From NCBI GenBank assembly GCA_023409265.1, contig JAEYHZ010000003.1, positions 1-64,000 of the forward strand: a DNA stretch of 64,000 nucleotides. The letters are read 5' to 3'. The DNA comes from Bacillota bacterium. Its GTDB lineage: Bacteria > Bacillota > Clostridia > Acetivibrionales > DSM-1351. Below the pieces are notes generated by a model. It was not told where the DNA came from. It did not search any database and worked only from the letters and a program-made list of their open reading frames with translations. Shown piece after piece: positions 25,849 to 34,482 of this stretch (its first letter is position 1; every line of letters starts with the position of its first letter). The translations under genes and the position numbers were made by a program.

Positions 25849-26484
25849 CTATATTGTACATACTTTTACTGCTGCGTCAGCTGCTGAAGCGGCATCAGGT
25901 GTATAAATATCTGCTCCTATCTTGACTTTGAAACTTTCAGTAATTGGAGCACCGCCGATCATAATTGTCACCTTATCGCGGATTCCAGCTTTGACAGCTG
26001 CATCAATAACATTCTGAATTTCACCCATAGTAGTGGTTAATAGCGCAGAGCAGCAGATAATCTGGGCATCTTCTTCTATTGCAGTTTCAATGAATTTTTC
26101 TGAAGGTACGTCAATACCGAGGTCAATTACTTCAAGACCTTTACCCTCCATCATCATTCTAACTAGGTTTTTTCCGATGTCGTGAAGGTCCCCTGCTACA
26201 GTTCCTAAAACAACCTTACCGGTAGCCTTGACACCACTTGATGCGAGAAGCGGTTTGAGGAGTGCTGACCCTGTACTCATAGCCCTTGCGGCAATTAGTA
26301 CATCAGGTACATATACTTCATCCTTCTTGAATTTTTCACCTATAATACCCATGCCATGAAGAAGACCATCCTTCAGGATTGTTTCCGCACTGATGCCCTC
26401 ATCAATGGCCTTCTGAACCAATTCCTTAACTATTTTTGCTTTACCTATCTGAAGATTTTCAGAAATTTCATTAAGTATGCTCAT
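25849..26484 (-). CDS. mtaC: Methanol corrinoid protein MtaC
   Basis: 211 aa. The N-terminal helical cap (about 1-85, with GLLHGMGIIGEKFKKDEVYVPDVLIAARAM) is followed by a Rossmann-like B12-binding domain. The base-off/His-on motif D-x-H-x-x-G is GDLHDIGKNLV with H101. Its cobamide shuttles the methyl group between MtaB and MtaA. The gene stands alone on the minus strand rather than directly after mtaB, the usual arrangement, so the system is split into at least four transcripts. Confidence 0.92.
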   Translation of the reverse strand: MSILNEISENLQIGKAKIVKELVQKAIDEGISAETILKDGLLHGMGIIGEKFKKDEVYVPDVLIAARAMSTGSALLKPLLASSGVKATGKVVLGTVAGDLHDIGKNLVRMMMEGKGLEVIDLGIDVPSEKFIETAIEEDAQIICCSALLTTTMGEIQNVIDAAVKAGIRDKVTIMIGGAPITESFKVKIGADIYTPDAASAADAAVKVCTI

Positions 26485-26676
26485 ATTTTATTCCCCCATC
26501 TATAAAATTGTTGATATTTTTGCTTTATACCCTCATTTTAGTCTCAAACACTTCTTTTGTATTGAAAATATTCGAGCTTTTTTGTACTTTTTATTTAATA
26601 ATTAAAAGTTATCCGGTATTGTTTGAAATTTTGTACTCATAAATGATTCAGTATTTTTCAGAAAGAGGGAAATGAT

Positions 26677-27200
26677 ATGCCTCCCATTAGTTTGCTTATA
26701 AAACCGGCATCAAGTAACTGTAACATGATGTGTAAGTACTGCTTTTATCATGGTTGCAGAAACCCGTACAACTGATGACTATGGGATGATGAATGCTGAT
26801 TTGCTAGAGGCGATAGTCATAAAGGCCTTAAAATATGCCGATCATGCTTGCACCGTCGCTTTTCAGGGTGGGGAGCCTACTCTTGCGGGACTGGACTATT
26901 ACAGGCAACTAAATACAATGTAAAAAAATACAAATCAATAATACTATACAAACAAACGGTTTGAATATCAATGAAAACTGGGCGAAGTTTTTTTCGATAA
27001 TAATTTCCTTATAGGAATATCACTGGATGGTCCGAAGGATATTCATGATGCCAATAGGATAGATGCTGGAAATTGCGGCTCCTTCAACAAAGTGATGAAA
27101 ACCGTCGATAAAGATTTACCGGAGCGTTTATAGGGTTACGCTGCCAGGATCTCACTGGAGAAAGAAAGCCGGCAGATTTTAAATTCTTTGAGTATAGGGA
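26677..27200 (+). pseudogene. Decayed radical SAM protein (anaerobic sulfatase-maturase-like)
   Basis: It has a good ribosome site (GAGGGAAATGATATG) and starts MPPISLLIKPASSNCNMMC then KYCFYH, the C-x3-C-x2-C radical SAM cluster motif typical of anSME proteins. A stop follows within 30 codons. Homologous pieces continue in other frames: LLEAIVIKALKYADH, FQGGEPTLAGLDYY, IQTNGLNI, LIGISLDGPKDIHDANR. The C-terminal half with the extra iron-sulfur clusters is lost. No sulfatase gene is nearby. Confidence 0.65.
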
Positions 27201-27414
27201 AAGGTAGTATTAAATATAATCCCTAAATGTTGCGAACAAGTATTCTCGAATCTGTGCTATATTTCAACGATGACATATAATAACTGAAATATACCGCACA
27301 GACGTACTGATGTTCCGTTGCAAGTTTGTCATGTGGAATACAATGTTATTGCATAGTAAATTCGCAATTTCTCGAAAGAAATCACTTAATTGAATCAAAT
27401 GTTATACCAAAAAT

Positions 27415-27702
27415 TTATTGGTTTCTCTTATTAATTGCATGCTGCAATTCTTGGATGCCGATTTTATTGTCCCATTCGTTCAAATAGCAGGGAAATTGAG
27501 CTTTACAAGCCTTACACTCAAGAAATTGATGTGCATCAGTCTGCTCCCTTTTATCAAACATGAAGGGAAGAAACTCCTGGTGGTTTTTATACCCCGGTGC
27601 ATCTGAATCTATATTATAGGAGTATACATAAGTAGCCTCATATTTGATTAAAAAATTGTGCCCGTCACATTTAGGGCAAACTAAAAGCTTTTCTTCACTC
27701 AT
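27415..27702 (-). CDS. Small zinc-ribbon-like hypothetical protein
   Basis: 95 aa if started at the ATG at 27702 (MSEEKLLVCPKC); a start at 27714 is also possible, and neither has a strong ribosome site. Two CxxC pairs, CPKC near residue 9 and CKAC near residue 70, suggest a zinc ribbon. The middle is rich in aromatic and charged residues. It has no recognised family and lies alone in a gene-poor, decayed stretch. Confidence 0.5.
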   Translation of the reverse strand: MSEEKLLVCPKCDGHNFLIKYEATYVYSYNIDSDAPGYKNHQEFLPFMFDKREQTDAHQFLECKACKAQFPCYLNEWDNKIGIQELQHAINKRNQ

Positions 27703-27832
27703 ACTAAATACCATTAGCCTTTCTGAGTTTTTCTATTAAAAGATACCTTTTATTAACAACTATTAACATGGCCTGAATGATAAAAAGTTATACTGATTTA
27801 GAGATGCGCCAAATATTTTACATGCAGTTATC

Positions 27833-28040
27833 TCAACATAGTTTTTTATCTGTAAGAATTTCCTTATTTTTGGTACCAATAATATGGGTACCAATGTTCA
27901 GCGCAAGTATTTTCACGCCATCCAGAGCATTTATGTTTTCTTTTGAATAATTGAGTAGCAATTCTTTAGCGAAATTGTCTGATGCAAAATAGATATTTTT
28001 AAGTTGTTTTAGGCTTTTCCATAATATTCAAAATGGTATT
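27833..28040 (-). pseudogene. Unrecognised C-terminal gene fragment
   Basis: A frame of about 65 codons without a start ends in TGA at 27833-27835 and reads like protein (NIYFASDNFAKELLLNYS, INALDGVKILALNIGTHIIG). It has stops upstream and no ribosome site. I do not recognise the family. It lies in the 27.7-28.25 kb stretch, which holds nothing else except the inverted repeats before the binding-protein gene. Confidence 0.35.
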
Positions 28041-28124
28041 CATATATAACTCCGTATATTTTGCAGATAATAATGTCGTAGTAGAGTTCAATATAACATA
28101 AATAGAATACCTTTTTACTTATGC

Positions 28125-28151
28125 TTTATAAAATAAATTTTATAAAGCAAT
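28125..28151. repeat. Inverted repeat upstream of the binding-protein gene
   Basis: GCTTTATAAAA and TTTTATAAAGC flank 4 nt. It could be an operator or a hairpin. A second inverted repeat, AAGGTAA (28179-28185) and TTACCTT (28197-28203), lies about 50 bp before the start codon. Confidence 0.45.
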
Positions 28152-28251
28152 TTTAAAAGTAAAAATATTGCGCAATTAAAGGTAACCATTTTATGTTTAC
28201 CTTGGGCACAAATAACTAATATCATTAACAATTATTTAAGGAGGAATAACT

Positions 28252-29565
28252 ATGAACAAGATGCTGGTAAAAAGAGGGATGGCATTTATACTCGCAGGAG
28301 CTTTGGCAGCCGGTATGACAGCCTGTGGGAAACCCGCCGGAGATAATACCGGTACCGCAACCAACACAAATGCGGGAAAGCAGGTTGAGTTGAAGTTCAG
28401 TCATATATGGGGCGGAGCAACGGATCCTTTTACTCCGGCTGCCAAAAAGGTAATTGATGATTACCAGAAGGCTAATAACACTGTAAAAATAACAGTTGAC
28501 ACAAACGAAAACGAAGCCTATAAGACAAAGATAAAAGCCATGGCAGCAGCCAATCAACTTCCTGACCTTTTCTCTACCTGGGGAGGAGGTTTTTCAAAGC
28601 CATTTATTGATTCAAATTCCGTTTTGGCATTAGATAGTTATCTTACAGCTGAAACTAAGGGCAAACTGGTTAACGGTGCCTTCAACAACCTGACTTACAA
28701 TGGTAAGGTTTATGGAATGCCCTTCCATCTTACAGCAGGTGCTTTATTTGTGAACACTGATCTTTTTGATAAGAACGGTGTAAAGATACCTGCAACTTAT
28801 GATGAGCTTCTTACAGCTGTAAAAGCCTTCAAGGCAAAGGGAATCACTCCTATGGCTGTATCGGGTAAAGATAAATGGACCATAGCAATGTATTTTGACG
28901 TTATGGCTTTAAGAGCAGCAGGTCCGGACAAGATAGTGAAAACTCTTACAAAGCAAGGTTCCTTTAAAGATCCGGAATTCTTAAATGCTGCAAAGAGATT
29001 TAAAGAGCTTATAGATGCGGGTGCATTCTCAAAAGGTGCGGCAGGAATATCAAACGATGAAGCTGAAGTTCCCTTCTATGATGGTAAAATTCCTATGATG
29101 TTCAAAGGAAGCTGGGCGGCTGGTAAAGCAGACGCTAAGGATTCCAAGGTGGCAGGTAAAATTGGTGTTATCTCCTTCCCGGCAATACCGGATGGAAAGG
29201 GAAATGCAAAACAGTTCACCGGAGGAGCGGTTGACGCGGTAATGGTTAATGCCAATACAAAGAACAAGGACGAAGCTGTTAAATTCCAGATGTATTTCGC
29301 AGAAAACTTTGCAAGGGAATCATACCTGGCTGGTGCTGCAATGCCTGCCTGGAAGGTTGAGAATGTTGATAAAAGCAAGTTGCCGGCTACACTTGTTAAA
29401 GTTGTTGACCTTACTAAGGATGCAGAAGGCTTTACTATCTGGTGGGATACACTTCTTGCTGGTAAAGATACTGAAACTTACCTGAACGCTTTACAGGAAT
29501 TGTTCATGGGATCTAAAACACCTGAGAAGTTTATAGACAGCTTACAGTCAATGTACGGCAAATAA
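28252..29565 (+). CDS. Extracellular sugar-binding lipoprotein (CUT1)
   Basis: 437 aa; AAGGAGG 9 nt upstream. The signal peptide ends MTAC with C25 as the lipidated residue and a short Thr/Asn-rich linker. The mature domain is a family 1 solute-binding fold (ELKFSHIWGGATDPFTPAAKKVIDDYQ; ATYDELLTAVKAFKAKGITPMAVSGKDKW; PMMFKGSWAAG). It is first in an operon with two permeases and probably the GH3 enzyme. A strong hairpin follows, likely letting the binding protein be made in excess over the permeases. Confidence 0.93.
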   Translation: MNKMLVKRGMAFILAGALAAGMTACGKPAGDNTGTATNTNAGKQVELKFSHIWGGATDPFTPAAKKVIDDYQKANNTVKITVDTNENEAYKTKIKAMAAANQLPDLFSTWGGGFSKPFIDSNSVLALDSYLTAETKGKLVNGAFNNLTYNGKVYGMPFHLTAGALFVNTDLFDKNGVKIPATYDELLTAVKAFKAKGITPMAVSGKDKWTIAMYFDVMALRAAGPDKIVKTLTKQGSFKDPEFLNAAKRFKELIDAGAFSKGAAGISNDEAEVPFYDGKIPMMFKGSWAAGKADAKDSKVAGKIGVISFPAIPDGKGNAKQFTGGAVDAVMVNANTKNKDEAVKFQMYFAENFARESYLAGAAMPAWKVENVDKSKLPATLVKVVDLTKDAEGFTIWWDTLLAGKDTETYLNALQELFMGSKTPEKFIDSLQSMYGK

Positions 29566-29585
29566 TAAATCCTGAGTTTATTTTT

Positions 29586-29635
29586 ATGGACGTCCATTTG
29601 GTACTTACCTGAATACAGTGGCAAATGGACGCCAT
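29586..29635 (+). terminator. Attenuator hairpin between binding protein and permeases
   Basis: ATGG-CGTCCATTTG pairs with CAAATGGACG-CCAT (one bulge) around a loop of about 21 nt, then TTTATT. Permease genes follow on the same strand, so partial termination or 3'-end protection is more likely than a full stop. Confidence 0.65.
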
Positions 29636-29748
29636 TTATTATCCATATTTTCGAAACCCGGTAATAGCTAATAAATAAGTAAACACCATTATCAAAAAAT
29701 AAACAAATCGAGTAAACAATAAATTATTTAAAGAAGGAAGTGAGTTTT

Positions 29749-30633
29749 GTGGATAGGGTATTAAGCAATAAGAAAGCCATAGTATTTTTTCTGTTTCCGG
29801 CCTTTGTTATGTTTATTGTAGTTATCATAGTACCAATAATCATGTCATCCTACTATAGTTTGCAGGATTGGTCCGGATTTGGTAAAGGTACCTTTATTGG
29901 TCTCGCCAACTATAAGGGACTCATTTCTGATCCCATATTCGTTAAAGCAGCGGTTAATTCATTAATACTGGCTGTTGCGTCAGTATTTATCCAGCTCCCG
30001 ATTTCACTGCTTTTGGCACTTGTATTGGCAAAGGGTGTTAAATTTGAGAAGAGCTTTGTTACTATATATTTTGTTCCTGTTATTATCTCCACAGTTGTAA
30101 TCGGTCAGCTTTGGATGAAAATATATAATTATGACTACGGTATCCTGAATTTGTTATTACGTTCAATAGGCCTTGGTTCCTGGGCGCAGGAATGGCTGGG
30201 AGATCCTAAAAGAGCATTGGGCGCTACATTTATTCCCATAATATGGCAGTATATCGGATATCATATGCTGTTAATGTACGCAGGCATTAAATCCATTTCC
30301 ACTGATGTATTCGAAGCTGCGGTAATAGACGGATCTTCATGGTGGAATACATCCTTGAAAATAACCATACCTATGCTGAAGCCTGTACTCAATGTATCAG
30401 TTATATTTGCTGTAACAGGTGCGCTTAAGGTATTTGATCTGGTATATGTTTTGACAGGCGGGGGCCCTGCTCACGCCAGTGAAGTTATAGGTACCTATAT
30501 GGTTAGTACAATTTTTAAGGGAAATCAATACGGTTACGGTAGTGCGATGGCTATATTTGTCATTCTTGAGTGCTTTGCATTATCAATTCTTGTAGGTTTT
30601 CTATTCAGAGACAGGGAGGGTGCAAAAAGATGA
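29749..30633 (+). CDS. Sugar ABC transporter permease (MalF-like)
   Basis: 294 aa from the GTG at 29749, which has AAGGA 10 nt upstream; the GTG at 29740 is too close. It has six membrane segments, beginning AIVFFLFPAFVMFIVVIIVPIIM. The coupling motif VFEAAVIDGSSWWNTSLKITIPMLKPV is near residues 185-211, and the GGGPAHASEVIGTYMVS stretch is typical of CUT1 first permeases. It is translationally coupled to the next gene by ATGA overlap. Confidence 0.93.
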   Translation: MDRVLSNKKAIVFFLFPAFVMFIVVIIVPIIMSSYYSLQDWSGFGKGTFIGLANYKGLISDPIFVKAAVNSLILAVASVFIQLPISLLLALVLAKGVKFEKSFVTIYFVPVIISTVVIGQLWMKIYNYDYGILNLLLRSIGLGSWAQEWLGDPKRALGATFIPIIWQYIGYHMLLMYAGIKSISTDVFEAAVIDGSSWWNTSLKITIPMLKPVLNVSVIFAVTGALKVFDLVYVLTGGGPAHASEVIGTYMVSTIFKGNQYGYGSAMAIFVILECFALSILVGFLFRDREGAKR

Positions 30634-31484
30634 GTAATGTAACAGCGGTGGCCGGAAAGAAATACTCCATATCAGCTATATTTATGTATGCAGCCCTCTT
30701 TATAGTGGCTTTTATTCAGCTGTTTCCCTTATACTGGATGTTCACTTTTTCGTTAAAGGATAACTCCGAGATCTTTGGAGGAAATCCCATAGGTATTCCA
30801 ACTAAATGGCTGTGGTCCAATTACAGCAATGCTCTTTTGGGTGGTAACGTAGGGCATTATTTTTTTAACAGCATAATTGTAACAGGTGCAACAATTCTGT
30901 TTACGGTAATATTCTCTGTTATGGCATCCTATGCATTGACAAGAATGGTCTTTAAAATAAGAAAACAAATGAATTCCTTTTTTATCCTCGGGCTTACCGT
31001 CCCCCTACATTCTGCACTGCTTCCAATATTCATCATGCTGAGAAATCTGAAAATGGTCAATTCCTACTGGGCTCTAATCATACCTTATTCAGCCTTTGCG
31101 ATACCTATGGCCATACTTATATTCTCAGGTTTTATGGCATCTCTGCCCAGGGAACTGGAAGAGGCAGCTTGTATAGACGGCTGCAGTATTTACAGAATAT
31201 TCTTCAGTATAATATTGCCGTTAATGAGTCCGGCTATTGCAACAGTTACCATATTTACTTTCCTGCAGGCATGGAATGAATTGATGTTTGCAGTGGTATT
31301 TATCAGTGATGTCAGATTCAAAACCTTAACAGTCGGTATTCAGTCACTGGCCGGACAATACACTACTGACTGGGGACCTATTGGTGCAGGTCTGATGGTT
31401 GCAACCATCCCAACTCTGATCATATATGTATTTATGAGCAAAAAGGTACAGGACAGCCTTGTAGTGGGTGCAGTCAAGGGATAA
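30630..31484 (+). CDS. Sugar ABC transporter permease (MalG-like)
   Basis: 284 aa. The ATG overlaps the previous stop (ATGA) and has GGAGGG 7-9 nt upstream. Membrane helices begin IFMYAALFIVAFIQLFPLYWMF. The EAA loop LEEAACIDGCSIYRIFFSIILPLMSPAI is near 175-202 and the protein ends in DSLVVGAVKG. It pairs with the preceding permease. A 526-bp spacer containing a structured element separates it from the GH3 gene. Confidence 0.93.
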   Translation: MSNVTAVAGKKYSISAIFMYAALFIVAFIQLFPLYWMFTFSLKDNSEIFGGNPIGIPTKWLWSNYSNALLGGNVGHYFFNSIIVTGATILFTVIFSVMASYALTRMVFKIRKQMNSFFILGLTVPLHSALLPIFIMLRNLKMVNSYWALIIPYSAFAIPMAILIFSGFMASLPRELEEAACIDGCSIYRIFFSIILPLMSPAIATVTIFTFLQAWNELMFAVVFISDVRFKTLTVGIQSLAGQYTTDWGPIGAGLMVATIPTLIIYVFMSKKVQDSLVVGAVKG

Positions 31485-31694
31485 ATAATGATACCCTGCG
31501 AGATTTTGATGATTTATCAGAAAGTGTTTTTTTATATGAATTTGAAACAAATTTATATTTTATATATAAAGTGTTGAAGTTAGAATTAAACTGTGATAAA
31601 AAGTATAAGGCGGCTGAATATATTTAACTCAGTTATTTTTGTAAAGATCTGTTCCGAGTAGTAAAAGATATTGAATATTCGATAGTTTATCCTA

Positions 31695-31943
31695 CCATAA
31701 GTACGCGAGGACAACTTCAATAAATGGGATGCTCGGTCAAAAGGAGTTGCATGAAATTGTAGGAGAAGCATAAGTATTTTGGCCGGCAAAGTGGCAGGAC
31801 GCCGCTTTGATGCAGCACAACGAGACCAGGACGGTCGAGTCGCTGCGACGGCAGAAGAAATACTTGTGCTGAACCAAACTATTTCAGCAAGTTCTTTGGG
31901 AGCAATCCATTTATTTAAGTTTGTCCGGGAGTACTTATTTATG
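31695..31943 (+). ncRNA. Candidate structured RNA element, about 250 nt, in the leader of the GH3 gene
   Basis: One long imperfect hairpin spans the element. The outer stem 31696-31735 pairs with about 31899-31943, with a GCGA (31705-31708) / GGGA (31927-31930) internal loop. The middle stem 31767-31779 pairs with 31858-31870. A GC-rich branched tip follows, with two hairpins that both expose the loop AGGAC (31796-31800 and 31828-31832). The outer core matches the element at 54129-54254. It ends 67 nt before the GH3 start codon. No known family is recognised; strand is inferred from the related locus. Confidence 0.55.
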
Positions 31944-32010
31944 TAAGTAAATATTGTATAAATATGATTTGAGTACCCGAAAAATATGTAATACAAATAA
32001 GGAGGCAAAT

Positions 32011-34152
32011 ATGGAAGAAAGGCCTAAATATTTAGATGAATCACTTTCCTTCAGAGAAAGAGCAATCGATCTTGTATCAAGAATGACTCTGGAAGAGAAG
32101 GCTTCCCAGCTGAGATACGACGCACAGGCTGTTGAAAGACTTGGTGTTCCGAGATACAACTGGTGGAATGAAGCACTTCACGGTGTTGCCAGAGCCGGAG
32201 TTGCCACGGTATTTCCGCAGGCAATCGGGTTAGCTGCTATTTTTGACGATGAATATCTTCAAAAGATTGCTGATGTCATAGCCACAGAAGGCAGAGCCAA
32301 ATATAATGAGAGCTCAAAAAAGGATGACCGTGACATATACAAGGGAATCACCTTCTGGTCTCCAAATGTAAACATATTCAGAGATCCCAGATGGGGTCGC
32401 GGTCATGAGACCTACGGAGAAGATCCGTATCTGACCTCCAGACTGGGAGTTGCTTTTGTGAAAGGGCTGCAGGGCAAAGGAAAGCATTTGAAAACTGCTG
32501 CCTGTGCTAAACATTTTGCAGTACACAGCGGGCCTGAGGATGACAGACATCACTTTAATGCCGTGGTTTCACAGCAGGATTTGTATGAAACCTACCTGCC
32601 TGCCTTTGAAGTTCTTGTAAAGGAAGCCGGGGTTGAGGCTGTAATGGGTGCCTATAACAGAACTAATGGCGAGCCTTGTAACGGCAGTAAAACACTTTTG
32701 CAGGATATACTCAGAGATGGTTGGGGCTTCGAAGGTCATGTGGTTTCCGACTGCTGGGCAATAAAGGATTTCCATGAGGGACATGGAGTTACCAAAACTC
32801 CTACCGAATCAGCAGCTCTGGCTTTAAAGAGCGGCTGTGACCTGAATTGCGGGAATATATATCTGTTACTTCTGCTCTCACTGAAAGAAGGTCTGATTAC
32901 AGAAGAAGATATTGACAGGGCTGCAATAAGAGTTATGACTACCAGAATGAAACTGGGTATGTTTGATGATGACTGTGAGTATGACAGTATCCCTTACGAA
33001 GTAAACGACTCTAAGGAACATAATGCACTCTCTCTTGATGCTGCAAGGAAATCAATGGTACTTTTGAAAAATGAAGGTCTTCTGCCGTTAAATGCCGATA
33101 AGATTAAGAACATAGCAGTAATAGGACCTAATGCAGACAGTGACATAGCTTTAAGAGCAAATTACAGCGGTACGGCTTCACATAATATTACTCTGCTGGA
33201 TGGCATCCGAAACAGAGTTTCATCTGATACCCGCGTATGGTATGCTCCCGGAAGCCATCTCCATATGAACAGAGTGGAGGATCTTGCTCTGCCGGATGAC
33301 AGAATCAAGGAAGCCGTTTCAGCAGCGGAGCGAAGCGAGGTAGTTGTTCTGTGCCTTGGTCTTGATGCGTCAATTGAAGGAGAGCAGAATGACCAGGGCA
33401 CTGTAATTCTTGATGCAGGCGGAGACAAAGCGGATCTTAACCTTCCTGAAGGGCAGAGAAAACTTCTGAATGCAGTTTTGGCAACAGGTAAACCTACAAT
33501 TGTAGCTCTTTTATCTGGAAGTGCACTAAGTATAGGGGAAGCAGCTGACAAGGCAGCAGCCATAGTTCAGTGCTGGTATCCGGGATCTAAGGGAGGGCAG
33601 GCTTTCGCAGAAATGCTTTTCGGAGATTTTTCTCCTGCAGGCAGATTACCTGTGACCTTCTATAAATCAACTGAAGAGCTGCCTGCATTTGCAGACTATT
33701 CCATGTATAACAGAACATACAAGTTTATGCAGGGTGAAGCACTCTACCCATTTGGTTTTGGTTTATCATATTCCAGCTTTGAATATTCAAACCTGAAAAG
33801 TCCTGTTACAGTTAAGAATGGATACAGTATCTCAATAAGTGTTGATGTTAAGAATGTGGGATACTGTGATTCCGACGAAGTAGTTCAGGTTTATATAAAG
33901 GATATGGAAGCATCTGTGAGGGTGCCGCATCACAGCCTCTGCAGCTTTAAGCGTATTCATCTTAAGAGGGGGGAACAAAAAACAGTTGAGTTTGATATAT
34001 CGCCAAAAGCCATGACGCTTGTAAATGAGGAAGGCAGGCGTTATGTTGAAAACGGAGATTTTAAACTTTTTGTCGGAGGCGCACAGCCTGACAGTGTAAG
34101 TACAAGATTAAACGGAAAAGCACCGCTTGAATTAACTTTTACAGTTGAATAA
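32011..34152 (+). CDS. GH3 glycoside hydrolase (beta-xylosidase/beta-glucosidase type)
   Basis: 713 aa from the ATG at 32011 with AAGGAGG 7 nt upstream. The N-terminal barrel has PRYNWWNEALHGVARAG at 47-63 and the nucleophile aspartate D247 in GHVVSDCWAIKDF. The second alpha/beta domain (about 350-560) has IAVIGPNADSD, and a C-terminal fibronectin-III-like domain spans about 600-713. The WWNEALHGVARAG motif is commonest in beta-xylosidase-type members, so a xylo- or gluco-oligosaccharide is likely. No signal peptide is present: it acts on sugars brought in by the preceding importer. Confidence 0.92.
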   Translation: MEERPKYLDESLSFRERAIDLVSRMTLEEKASQLRYDAQAVERLGVPRYNWWNEALHGVARAGVATVFPQAIGLAAIFDDEYLQKIADVIATEGRAKYNESSKKDDRDIYKGITFWSPNVNIFRDPRWGRGHETYGEDPYLTSRLGVAFVKGLQGKGKHLKTAACAKHFAVHSGPEDDRHHFNAVVSQQDLYETYLPAFEVLVKEAGVEAVMGAYNRTNGEPCNGSKTLLQDILRDGWGFEGHVVSDCWAIKDFHEGHGVTKTPTESAALALKSGCDLNCGNIYLLLLLSLKEGLITEEDIDRAAIRVMTTRMKLGMFDDDCEYDSIPYEVNDSKEHNALSLDAARKSMVLLKNEGLLPLNADKIKNIAVIGPNADSDIALRANYSGTASHNITLLDGIRNRVSSDTRVWYAPGSHLHMNRVEDLALPDDRIKEAVSAAERSEVVVLCLGLDASIEGEQNDQGTVILDAGGDKADLNLPEGQRKLLNAVLATGKPTIVALLSGSALSIGEAADKAAAIVQCWYPGSKGGQAFAEMLFGDFSPAGRLPVTFYKSTEELPAFADYSMYNRTYKFMQGEALYPFGFGLSYSSFEYSNLKSPVTVKNGYSISISVDVKNVGYCDSDEVVQVYIKDMEASVRVPHHSLCSFKRIHLKRGEQKTVEFDISPKAMTLVNEEGRRYVENGDFKLFVGGAQPDSVSTRLNGKAPLELTFTVE

Positions 34153-34180
34153 GCTACCGATTCTATATTTTTCTGCAAAA

Positions 34181-34229
34181 CCCCACATACGAGATACTGT
34201 GAATAAAGTATCCGGTATGTGGGATTTTT
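34181..34229 (+). terminator. Terminator after GH3 gene
   Basis: CCCACATACC/GGTATGTGGG, with an inner AGATACT/AGTATC stem, followed by five T residues. Confidence 0.85.
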
Positions 34230-34482
34230 ATTGGAATAATATATATGATGAGGTTTATGATATAATTTTCTTACAAAAACCCCCATACGGCATATGAACG
34301 GGGGAACAATTTTCAGAGTTCATCGTCAAATATTTAGGTACTATGAATATTACGAAATGAAGCACTTCGCCCGTTTTATAACAGCAAAGGTAAAGCGCCT
34401 GGGTCTGAAAGGACATATGCGGGTAAGGATTACATTATGCCTGCCTCAATTAATACAGTAATATTCTGGCCATGGAGGTAAA
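34230..34482 (+). other. Leader region of NagZ-like gene with a C5/G5 hairpin
   Basis: It holds no gene. A hairpin CCCCC(34280-34284)...GGGGG(34300-34304) with inner CATA/TATG lies early, followed by GGGGGAAC and a GC-richer stretch to about 34445. I compared it with the cyclic-di-AMP (ydaO) riboswitch, which also begins GGGGAAC and controls cell-wall genes, but its later conserved blocks are not convincingly present. Confidence 0.35.

Noticed and set aside
31695..31943. Known metal riboswitch (NiCo-type), suggested by GGCAGGACGCC-like sequence
   Set aside because: The four-way junction layout is not matched, the downstream gene is a glycosidase, and the flanking clamp matches the unrelated 54 kb locus instead.
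31586..32008. Minus-strand open frame of 140 codons in the structured leader
   Set aside because: It is the antisense of the long imperfect hairpin, has no ribosome site and low-complexity Ser/Arg content typical of a shadow frame.
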